DNA of 18,913 nucleotides from the NCBI GenBank assembly GCA_946221915.1, contig CAMIKG010000081.1:1-18913 (forward strand). The letters are read 5' to 3'. Shown one piece after another: positions 1-6,529 of the stretch. Every line of letters begins with the position of its first letter. The stretch's first letter is position 1. Source of the DNA: an uncultured Erwinia sp. (GTDB taxonomy: Bacteria > Pseudomonadota > Gammaproteobacteria > Enterobacterales > Enterobacteriaceae). The translations under genes and the position numbers were made by a program. The notes under the pieces are model-generated. The model saw nothing but the letters and a program-made list of their open reading frames with translations. It had not been told where the DNA came from and searched no databases.

Positions 1-403
1 TCTCCTGGCCCGATGCCTCCACCTCAGCGCTGCGGATTGCCCTTACGCAGCAGAGTCTGCGCCCCCTTTAACCTTCGCTGCCCGCTGTTTTAAAAGACGC
101 CAGGTTTCTGATAACCCATACCTGCTGTTAAAAACCACACTGCACTCACACAGCGGACGGGCTGTTTCTCCGGTCTGGCGTATCCGCAGCGCTGAACGCA
201 GGGAGGAAGCCAGGATGCACCCGCAGGACGCGGGGGCAAGGCGATACGGGACAGGGACGTCCCGTTATCGCCGGTCCGTCAGGCTGACGAGTGAAGTGAA
301 GGCACCGCGCGCAGCGTGGCGCGAGGACCAGCCAGAGCGGAGAAACAGTCAGGCAGCGCGGGCACAGCACAGTAAAGTGCTTAACTGACTGGCATTACGG
401 CTT
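1..403. other. Left-edge region without a recognised gene
   Basis: I see no protein family in these 403 bases. On the plus strand one frame stays open from base 2 to a TGA at 386-388, and a 74-codon frame runs opposite (370 to 146). Both translations are rich in Arg, Pro, Cys and Ala, and neither resembles a protein I know. The openness is better explained by high GC and few AT-rich stops. The DNA itself is strikingly structured between 162 and 348 (separate entry). The left 120 bases contain no clear promoter or gene end. Confidence 0.5.
162..348. repeat. Structured element bounded by an 18-base inverted repeat
   Basis: Bases 162-179 and 331-348 are inverted copies of each other, 17 of 18 matching (CTGTTTCTCC core). 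Inside lie successive hairpins. One is CCCGC/GCGGG at 220-224/230-234. A 13-pair stem with one bulged base lies at 240-252/259-272 around a 6-base loop. CGTCA/TGACG pair at 277-281/285-289, and CGCGC/GCGCG at 306-310/319-323. Such nested pairing suggests a folded RNA or a small non-autonomous repeat rather than a coding sequence. Its identity is unknown to me. It ends about 170 bases before the unrecognised 517-residue gene. Confidence 0.5.
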
Positions 404-419
404 TTGCCGTCATTTTGTT
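397..419 (+). terminator. Possible weak intrinsic terminator
   Basis: ACGGC at 397-401 pairs with GCCGT at 406-410 around a TTTT loop and is followed by CATTTTGTT. The five-pair stem and interrupted T-run make a weak terminator. It would end transcription coming from the structured element at 162-348 before the gene at 521. Confidence 0.3.
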
Positions 420-520
420 ATCAAAATCGCTCTTTTCTGCTGCTGGCACTGGTCTGGGAATTGTGGCTGGTTATTATGCGACCTGCTAACTACAGACTAT
501 TCGTCAGCAAGGAGAGCAGG

Positions 521-2074
521 ATGGATAATCAATTAGTTCGTTTTTCTTCCCCCGCCGCGGTCATATTTGATGACCCTCAGCAGACCGTGGCTGCCGGTAG
601 CGGCCCTTTGGCGGCTATCAGTGGCGTGGGCAATACGCCAGCCCTGATGCCGCAAAATTACGCTGATCCGTTACCGGGAACGTCATGGATGTCAGAGGCG
701 CCGCTAATGACAGAGCCGGAAGCAGGGCCTCCGCTTCCCGATGCTTTTGAGCGGTCACTGACATGGGTGCAGTCACTGCCCGGGCCTTCCCACCGACCAC
801 CCTATAACCCGCTGGAGGCGATGGCCAGCATGGCGGAAACCTTTTCCCTTGAATCCTCGGCGGGCGTCAGGCGCTTCTCATGGCGCAGCGCAGCAGAACC
901 TGCGTTACCTGCGACAGCGCGGCACTATGCCACTTCCGCAGAGCATATCGCCAGTCTGGCGGAAAGCATGGTGGCGGAATCGCAACCGGATACCTTACTG
1001 AACGCTGGCGGCATGCTGGCGGCATCGATCAGACTTCGCCGCATGGTGGCGGGCAACAGGAAACAGGTCAGAGTGGTGGTGCCGCGCAACTGTCGTCTTC
1101 CGATGGTGAATACTGCCGCCGTGTTTGAGACGTTACACGGCTGGGGGCTATTTCGTATCAACAGCGAGGACGCGACGGGCAGCGCAGCGCAGCACGAGGC
1201 GCGGCAGGACAATCTGCTGATGATCCGCAAAAAGATTAGTGAGCGGGTGATGAAGGGCATTTACCGCAAGCGATTGAATCCCCACAGCCCGGTGAGCAGG
1301 CAGCAGCAGGAATTTGCCGGTATTGTGCGTGAAGTCTATGAGGAGGAGATGACGCAGGCGTTAGAGCGCCTCAATATCGCCGTGCCGCCAGGGATAGATT
1401 TTTCAGGCTGGTGCCGGTTAACCGCGCGCAGCACGCGTGCGGTGGTGGATGAGACAGAGCCTACAGACACGACGCCGCAATTTACGCTTAATGTGCAGTG
1501 TGGCGAACAGGTCGCTTTAACATACGCACTGTTGGTGCACCAGAAACCCAGGCCCGTACCTGCAGAACAGCTGCGTATGATGACCTTTAACGGGGCGGAA
1601 GATAATCACTCGGTGGTGTTATATGCCTGTTCCCCTGCCTGTCAGTTCGGCGATCTGATCGCTGGCAGCGGTGATGCCAGAGCGCCGATACCCGTCGATC
1701 GCTTTGTGACATGGCTGTTTAACCAGCGGCGCAATGTGTTGATTCTTGATCCCGCAGCAGAAGACAGCAGGGTGAATAAGCCAGTGGAAGAGGTTAAACA
1801 CAATGCCTTTCAGACGAATAAATGCATCGCGTTTTACAACTGCCACGCTGCGCAGCAGATTGAGGAAGGGGTGACGTCACTGCTGCACCAGGCCGGTATC
1901 GGACTGGACGATATCAGCGTGACTATCGATCACCCGCTGGCTGAAGTGAAAGAAAGTGCCCTGGAAAATGCCACCCCTGATACGGCCAGTGAAGGGGACA
2001 GTAGTGTATGGGATGACAGTCTCTATGATACGGAAACGGAATCTTCACGGGGCGGCGAATTTTCCGCTGCGTAA
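521..2074 (+). CDS. Unrecognised 517-residue protein, effector-like composition
   Basis: I do not recognise this protein. The frame is open from 404, but the ATG at 521 has an excellent ribosome site (AAGGAG at 509-514, six bases away), so I start there. Residues 1-130 are rich in Pro, Ser and Ala and look unstructured. Residues 220-290 contain charged helical stretches, and the tail (residues 475-517) is acidic and Ser/Thr-rich. There is no signal peptide and no membrane segment. The folded-looking part, roughly residues 295-450, carries GWC (Cys298), NHSVVLY (His363) and LILDPA (Asp410). That order would suit a papain-like Cys-His-Asp enzyme, but this is speculation from spacing alone. The disordered N-terminus followed by a compact C-terminal domain resembles secreted effectors, though I found no hrp-box upstream. 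It stands alone on this strand between the structured element and sodA. Confidence 0.7.
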   Translation: MDNQLVRFSSPAAVIFDDPQQTVAAGSGPLAAISGVGNTPALMPQNYADPLPGTSWMSEAPLMTEPEAGPPLPDAFERSLTWVQSLPGPSHRPPYNPLEAMASMAETFSLESSAGVRRFSWRSAAEPALPATARHYATSAEHIASLAESMVAESQPDTLLNAGGMLAASIRLRRMVAGNRKQVRVVVPRNCRLPMVNTAAVFETLHGWGLFRINSEDATGSAAQHEARQDNLLMIRKKISERVMKGIYRKRLNPHSPVSRQQQEFAGIVREVYEEEMTQALERLNIAVPPGIDFSGWCRLTARSTRAVVDETEPTDTTPQFTLNVQCGEQVALTYALLVHQKPRPVPAEQLRMMTFNGAEDNHSVVLYACSPACQFGDLIAGSGDARAPIPVDRFVTWLFNQRRNVLILDPAAEDSRVNKPVEEVKHNAFQTNKCIAFYNCHAAQQIEEGVTSLLHQAGIGLDDISVTIDHPLAEVKESALENATPDTASEGDSSVWDDSLYDTETESSRGGEFSAA

Positions 2075-2100
2075 TAACCATATAAAATAAAAGGCATTGA

Positions 2101-2138
2101 TTACGCTTTTCGAGATCATTTATTTAACTATAATGATC
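2101..2138 (+). promoter_or_regulatory. sodA: sodA promoter with overlapping palindrome
   Basis: A perfect -10 box TATAAT lies at 2129-2134; the -35 region is poor, as expected for an activated promoter. A perfect inverted repeat GATCATT (2114-2120) and AATGATC (2132-2138), 11 bases apart, overlaps the -10. The stretch from the -10 into the leader (including ACTGCTTACGCGG) closely resembles the E. coli sodA promoter as I remember it. In E. coli that promoter is controlled by SoxRS, Fur, ArcA, FNR and IHF. The palindrome is a good place for a repressor, Fur being the first candidate. Confidence 0.7.
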
Positions 2139-2202
2139 CGACTGCTTACGCGGTGCTAACCCAAAATCAGAGCGCCGCCCAACATTAATGGAGATGATGA
2201 AC

Positions 2203-2820
2203 ATGAGCTATTCACTGCCATCCCTGCCTTACGCATACGACGCACTGGAACCGCATTTCGACAAGCAGACGATGGAAATCCATCACACCAAACACCACCA
2301 GACCTATGTCAACAACGCCAACGCGGCGCTGGAAGGCACTGAGTTCGCTAACCTGCCCGTTGATGAGCTGATCACCAAACTGGATCAGGTGCCTGCTGAC
2401 AAGAAAACTGTGCTGCGTAACAACGCAGGTGGTCACTCTAACCACAGCTTCTTCTGGAAAGGTCTGAAAAAGGGCACCACCCTGCAGGGCGAGCTGAAAG
2501 CGGCGATCGAAAAAGATTTCGGTAGCGTTGAAGCGTTCAAAGAGGCCTTTGAAAAAGCCGCAGCAACCCGTTTCGGTTCTGGCTGGGCGTGGCTGGTTAA
2601 GCAGGGCGACAAGCTGGCGGTGGTTTCTACCGCTAACCAGGACAGCCCGCTGATGGGTGAAGCGATCTCCGGTACTTCCGGCTTCCCAATCATTGGTCTG
2701 GACGTGTGGGAACACGCTTACTACCTGAAATATCAGAACAAACGTCCTGACTACATCAAAGCATTCTGGGATGTGGTGAACTGGGACGAAGCCGCGGCGC
2801 GTTTCGCTTCTGCTAAGTAA
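2203..2820 (+). CDS. sodA: Manganese superoxide dismutase
   Basis: Cytoplasmic enzyme that converts superoxide to hydrogen peroxide and oxygen. The protein matches E. coli SodA end to end (205 versus 206 residues, one internal residue fewer near position 45). The metal ligands are all present: His27, His81, and the Asp and His of the DVWEHAYY motif near residues 167 and 171. The start at 2203 is chosen because GGAG lies ten bases upstream (2190-2193) and the protein then begins MSYSLPSLPYAYDALEPHF like the family. In-frame ATGs at 2188, 2194 and 2197 overlap or precede that ribosome site. The gene is monocistronic, with its own promoter upstream and convergent yecA downstream. Confidence 0.97.
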   Translation: MSYSLPSLPYAYDALEPHFDKQTMEIHHTKHHQTYVNNANAALEGTEFANLPVDELITKLDQVPADKKTVLRNNAGGHSNHSFFWKGLKKGTTLQGELKAAIEKDFGSVEAFKEAFEKAAATRFGSGWAWLVKQGDKLAVVSTANQDSPLMGEAISGTSGFPIIGLDVWEHAYYLKYQNKRPDYIKAFWDVVNWDEAAARFASAK

Positions 2821-2831
2821 TCAGTAGCCCC

Positions 2832-2918
2832 TTCCCCCACTTTTGGGGGAAAGGCAGGGAGGGGGAACGGTGACGTTTGCTCCCCCTCCCTGACCCTCCC
2901 CCATTTCATGGGGGAGGG
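2832..2918. repeat. Three consecutive GC-rich hairpins between sodA and yecA
   Basis: Three inverted repeats follow each other. TTCCCCC/GGGGGAA lies at 2832-2838/2845-2851. A 12-pair stem CAGGGAGGGGGA/TCCCCCTCCCTG lies at 2855-2866/2881-2892. An 11-pair stem CCCTCCCCCAT/ATGGGGGAGGG lies at 2894-2904/2908-2918. The arms share the CCCTCCC/GGGAGGG theme, so they can also pair across one another. They sit in the convergent gap between the two stop codons, where they could stabilise mRNA ends or help terminate both genes. No T-run follows, so they are not classical intrinsic terminators. They look like an intergenic palindromic repeat of the REP kind, but not the E. coli REP sequence. Confidence 0.7.
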
Positions 2919-2963
2919 GACCCGTTCCGTGATACCCGCCAAATCAGCGTTCGAACGACAAAA

Positions 2964-3632
2964 TCAATGCAGACAACACTGCTTATATTTCTTGCCGCTA
3001 CCGCACGGGCAGGGATCGTTGCGTCCGGGTTTAGCGTCCACCACCACGGGTTGCTGTGGCGCAGGAACCGCCTCCGGCTGCGTCAGCCAGTAGTCATGCA
3101 GCGCCAGCGCCGCCGGGCGAATGGCCGCAATGCTCGCTTCCATCTCATCACCATCCAGCTTATCCAGCTGCGCAGAACCTTCTTCGCTGCCGTGCAGGGC
3201 GATGGCATCCAGCGCCGGTTGCAGTGACGCGGGCAGCGCCGACCAGTCGCTCAGCGCCACGCCGCGCATATAGCCGTAACACCACTCTTCGGCGACGACA
3301 AACTCCTGGCCTTCCATTTCGCGCACGCCGAACAGCGGGTCGAACTGATCCGGGAAATCCGCCAGACGGTCGGCAATATCATTCAGGTGCTGGAAGCAGA
3401 GGTCCATAAAGCGGTTCATCTCACGCTCATTTTTCCACTTCGGCACGCGTTTTTCACCGCCCCAGACGGCCACCAGCCACTGGCTGGGTTCCACCGCCGT
3501 CGGGCCGGAGAGCACCGCCGTCAGCAGACCATCCAGTTCAGCGACATCCAGTATCGAGTCGTCGTTGCCATATTCCTCCAGCAGCGTCTCAAGCCATTGC
3601 AGCTCTTTGTCGGTCAATGGGCCTTCATTCAT
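2964..3632 (-). CDS. yecA: YecA (AscA), UPF0149 protein with SEC-C zinc motif
   Basis: Full-length match to E. coli YecA (222 versus 221 residues). The UPF0149 helical domain covers about residues 1-190, with the recognisable LDVAELDGLLTAVLSGP and EEWCYGYMRGVALSDW segments. The C-terminus is a SEC-C metal-binding motif, GRNDPCPCGSGKKYKQCC, like the zinc tail of SecA. In E. coli the protein has been reported to bind ribosomes and assist Sec-dependent export. The start at 3632 follows AGGAGG, placed ideally; an in-frame upstream extension to 3773 lacks family similarity. It converges on sodA. Confidence 0.95.
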   Translation of the reverse strand: MNEGPLTDKELQWLETLLEEYGNDDSILDVAELDGLLTAVLSGPTAVEPSQWLVAVWGGEKRVPKWKNEREMNRFMDLCFQHLNDIADRLADFPDQFDPLFGVREMEGQEFVVAEEWCYGYMRGVALSDWSALPASLQPALDAIALHGSEEGSAQLDKLDGDEMEASIAAIRPAALALHDYWLTQPEAVPAPQQPVVVDAKPGRNDPCPCGSGKKYKQCCLH

Positions 3633-3975
3633 ACTGTTGCCTCCTGAGGCGAAATAGTGATTACCAGCGAAAAACCGCAGCAGTGTAACCTCGTCTGACG
3701 TAATTAGGTTAATCGCGGCGCGGAATTTGTCACTTTTTCTCACGCAATAGTGTGCCGCCGTTGCGGCCAGCATATCCTTTTGCCCGATGCTGGCTTAGTA
3801 CGCGGTTCATTCTGCTAATCCGCGCCTTTGCCACGCGATCTCTCTGTTATGTCTGGATGTCTGGATGGCTAATAACATTTTGTGTTAGCTTATGCACTTT
3901 CATTCGTTGCCGAAGGAAATCATTCCGATAAGAATGCGACGAATTCATCACAGACAGCCGAGAGCACACATCCCA
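3633..3975. promoter_or_regulatory. Divergent intergenic region yecA / ABC transporter
   Basis: These 343 bases must hold the promoters of yecA (minus) and the transporter (plus), but neither has convincing hexamers. A TACACT-like -10 for yecA lies near 3682-3687 on the minus strand. An inverted repeat TAACCT/AGGTTA lies at 3686-3691/3706-3711. A tandem direct repeat of GTCTGGAT lies at 3851-3866. A short inverted repeat GCTAA/TTAGC lies at 3868-3872/3885-3889. Any of these could be an operator. I see no gene remnant, and in particular no trace of a binding-protein gene. Confidence 0.35.
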
Positions 3976-5481
3976 ATGACTGCGTTAAATCGCCTTGAAA
4001 TGCACAACATTTCCATCGCTTTTGGCGGTTTTGCAGCGCTGACGCAGGTGGATTTTACTCTGCAAGGTGGTTCAATCCACGCGCTGACGGGCGCGAATGG
4101 CGCGGGAAAATCAACGCTGATGGCGGTGCTGTCAGGCGCACATAACCACTATCAGGGCGATATCCTGCTCGATGGTCAGCAGGTGGCGATCAACTCACCG
4201 CGTGATGCCAAACGGCTCGGTATTCACCTTGTGCAGCAGGAAGTCGATGTGGCGCTGGTGCCGACGCTCAGCGTGGCAGAAAACATTATGCTGGATCGGC
4301 TGGCGGAGAACGGCCAGCTGTATCACTGGGGCGAGATCCGCCGCCAGGCGCGCGAACTGCTGGCGCAGCTGGATGTGCAGATGGATGTGCGTCGCCGTAT
4401 CGATCAGTGTTCGCTGGCGGAGAAACAGCAAATCCTGCTGGCGCGCGCGTTGTCCCACCACTGTCGCTTTTTGATTCTCGATGAACCGACCGCGCCGCTC
4501 GATCAGCATGAAAGCGAGCGCCTGTTTGCCGTTGTGCGCCGTCTGCAGCAGAGCGGCATTGGCGTGGTGTTTATCTCCCACCGTATTCACGAACTGAAAG
4601 CGATTTGCGACCAGCTGACAGTACTGCGCGATGGCCGCCTGATTGAGAGCGGGCCGATGCAGCACCTGACCGGTGAGCAGATCGTGGAAAAAATGCTGGG
4701 TCATCAGCTGGATGATATCTACCCGCCGCGTCGTGAAGCCTGCAACGGTGAAACGCTGCTGAGCATTGAAGGGCTGCACGATGACGCCCTGCTGCACGAT
4801 ATTTCGCTGTCGCTGCGCAAAGGTGAAATTCTTGGCATTGCGGGTCTGGCTGGCGCCGGCAAAACGGAGCTGTGCAAGGCGCTGTTTGGCGCCAGCCGCA
4901 GCCAGGTGCGCGCCGGACAGCTGCACGGTAAAGCGTGGAAACCCTCGTCGCCGCATGATTCGGTGGAAAAAGGGCTGGCGCTGGTGCCGGAAGAGCGGCG
5001 GAAAGAGGGGATCTTTATCGAAGAGCCGATCAGCATGAACCTGAGCATTACGGCCGATAACAGTTTCTCCCGTTTCAGCCTGTTCAGCCGTCGCAAGGCG
5101 TGGCGCTGGGCGGAAGAGGTGATCCAGCGGCTGGGGGTGCGCACCACCGGGCCGCAGCAGACGCTGCGCCGCCTGTCGGGCGGCAACCAGCAGAAAGTGG
5201 CGATTGGCAAATGGCTGCGCAATAACGCCGATGTGCTGATTTTTGATGAGCCGACCAAAGGCGTTGATGTTAAGGCCAAAACAGATTTATTTGTGCTGAT
5301 CGATCAGCTGGCGCGTGAAGGCAAAGGGGTAATTTACGCCTCGGGCGAATTTGCCGAGCTGGTGGGTCTGTGCGATCGCATTTGCGTGCTGTGGGATGGC
5401 CGCATTGTGGCGGAAATGGATGCGCGTACCGCTGACGAAGAGACGCTTTTACTTTATTCCACCGGAGGAACACCTGCGTGA
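3976..5481 (+). CDS. Sugar-type ABC transporter, fused two-domain ATPase
   Basis: ATP-hydrolysing subunit of a ribose/xylose/galactose-type (CUT2) importer, with two ATPase domains in one 501-residue chain, the usual family length. Domain 1: Walker A GANGAGKST at residues 39-47, degenerate signature SLAEKQQ at 146-152, Walker B FLILDEPT at 165-172, H-loop His202. Domain 2: Walker A GLAGAGKT at 290-297, signature LSGGNQQKV at 400-408, Walker B LIFDEPT at 421-427. The degenerate first signature and intact second one are typical of this class. The substrate cannot be read from the sequence. Start: ATG at 3976 gives family length, but its ribosome site is weak; in-frame ATGs at 3892 and 3934 would add a basic, unconserved extension. 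The stop overlaps the permease start by four bases. Confidence 0.92.
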   Translation: MTALNRLEMHNISIAFGGFAALTQVDFTLQGGSIHALTGANGAGKSTLMAVLSGAHNHYQGDILLDGQQVAINSPRDAKRLGIHLVQQEVDVALVPTLSVAENIMLDRLAENGQLYHWGEIRRQARELLAQLDVQMDVRRRIDQCSLAEKQQILLARALSHHCRFLILDEPTAPLDQHESERLFAVVRRLQQSGIGVVFISHRIHELKAICDQLTVLRDGRLIESGPMQHLTGEQIVEKMLGHQLDDIYPPRREACNGETLLSIEGLHDDALLHDISLSLRKGEILGIAGLAGAGKTELCKALFGASRSQVRAGQLHGKAWKPSSPHDSVEKGLALVPEERRKEGIFIEEPISMNLSITADNSFSRFSLFSRRKAWRWAEEVIQRLGVRTTGPQQTLRRLSGGNQQKVAIGKWLRNNADVLIFDEPTKGVDVKAKTDLFVLIDQLAREGKGVIYASGEFAELVGLCDRICVLWDGRIVAEMDARTADEETLLLYSTGGTPA

Positions 5482-6476
5482 GCAGCAAAGATATTTCCCT
5501 GAAAGGTGCGCCGGGCGGGCGTCACCAGTTGTTTGAATTTCTCTATAAGTGGGGAATGTTGCTGACGGTTGTGTTGCTGATTGCCGGCTTTGGCCTGGCG
5601 TCGGAGAGCTTCCTCGACCCGAACAATATCATCAACATTCTGCGCTCCATCGCCATTGTCACCGTGATTGCCATTGGTGTGTCGATCTCGCTGACTATCG
5701 GCGGCTTTGACCTGTCGGTGGGGTCGACGGCGTCGCTGGCGAACTCGCTGGTGATCTCGCTGTTCGTCTGGTACGGCTATGGCTCGGCCTCAGCGATTGC
5801 CCTGACCCTGCTGCTCTGCTGCCTGGTGGGGCTGTTTAACGCCTTTATGATCGTGGTGCTGCGTATTCCCGATATGCTGGCGACGCTGGCCAGCCTGTTT
5901 GTGGTGCAGGGCGTGGCGATGACCTACAGCTTTGGCGGCTCGATTACCGAAAACATGGTGCTGCCGAGCGGCGATATGGCGGAAGGCACCATTCCGGCCG
6001 CGTTCTCCCTGCTCGGCCAGGTGCCGACGATTGTGATTATTATGCTGGTGGTGACGGTCGTGGCGCAGCTGGGTCTGTCGCTGACCAAGCATGGCCGCCG
6101 TATGTATGCCATTGGCGGCAACCCGGAAGCGGCGCGCCTGTCGGGTATTCGCACCAATCGCTACCGGATTGCCGCTTATGTGATTTCCGCGCTGCTGGCG
6201 GGGCTGGGCGGGATTCTGCTGGCGTCGCGTATCGGCTCATCGCAGGTCAATGCCGGCGGCGGTTATCTGATGGACGCGGTGGCGGCGGCGTGGATTGGCC
6301 TGTCGCTGGCGGGCGCGGGTAAACCGAATGCGCTCGGCACCCTGCTGGGCGCGGTGATCCTCGGCGTGCTGCAAAATGGTCTGGTGATGCTGTCAGTGCC
6401 TTACTATGCGATGGATATCATCAAAGGTCTGGTTCTGGCGGTGGCGCTGGCGATGACGTATGTGCAGCGCCGTTAA
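5478..6476 (+). CDS. Sugar-type ABC transporter permease (RbsC family)
   Basis: Inner-membrane permease of the CUT2 class, 332 residues, the normal length. About eight to ten hydrophobic segments are visible, beginning near residue 27. The family motif TIGGFDLSVGS lies near residues 73-83. Later segments GGNPEAARLSGI and AAAWIGLSLAGAGKPNALGT match the cytoplasmic loop and pore region of RbsC-like proteins. It starts with GTG overlapping the ATPase stop, with GGAGG at 5463-5467, so translation is probably coupled. It pairs with the ATPase upstream. No periplasmic binding protein gene lies nearby, so the substrate is unknown and the receptor must be encoded elsewhere. Confidence 0.92.
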   Translation: MSSKDISLKGAPGGRHQLFEFLYKWGMLLTVVLLIAGFGLASESFLDPNNIINILRSIAIVTVIAIGVSISLTIGGFDLSVGSTASLANSLVISLFVWYGYGSASAIALTLLLCCLVGLFNAFMIVVLRIPDMLATLASLFVVQGVAMTYSFGGSITENMVLPSGDMAEGTIPAAFSLLGQVPTIVIIMLVVTVVAQLGLSLTKHGRRMYAIGGNPEAARLSGIRTNRYRIAAYVISALLAGLGGILLASRIGSSQVNAGGGYLMDAVAAAWIGLSLAGAGKPNALGTLLGAVILGVLQNGLVMLSVPYYAMDIIKGLVLAVALAMTYVQRR

Positions 6477-6491
6477 GCCATATTTTTCAGG

Positions 6492-6520
6492 AAAAAAGCA
6501 CCGGAAAAGGTGCTTTTTTT
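6492..6520. terminator. Bidirectional intrinsic terminator
   Basis: AAAAAAGCACC (6492-6502) pairs with GGTGCTTTTTT (6509-6519) around GGAAAA. The T-run follows the stem on the plus strand, and the A-run gives a T-run on the minus strand. It therefore ends both the ABC transporter operon and the convergent protease-like gene at 6530-7570. Confidence 0.9.
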
Positions 6521-6529
6521 GCCTGGCGA

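Noticed and set aside
146..370. 74-codon frame on the minus strand in the left-edge region
   Set aside because: It overlaps the hairpins almost exactly, is Cys/Pro/Arg-rich and lacks a ribosome site; RNA or repeat structure explains the region better.
404..520. Upstream in-frame extension of the 517-residue protein
   Set aside because: The ATG at 521 has a perfect ribosome site; the 39 extra residues would lie over the possible terminator and show no signal peptide pattern that fits the rest.
3892..3975. Longer start of the ABC ATPase
   Set aside because: The 28 added residues are basic and lie outside the family length; the ATG at 3976 gives the normal N-terminus, though its ribosome site is weak.
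4195..4956. 253-codon frame on the minus strand, opposite the ABC ATPase
   Set aside because: Shadow of the ATPase coding strand, with an Ala/Gln/Arg-rich composition and no start signal.
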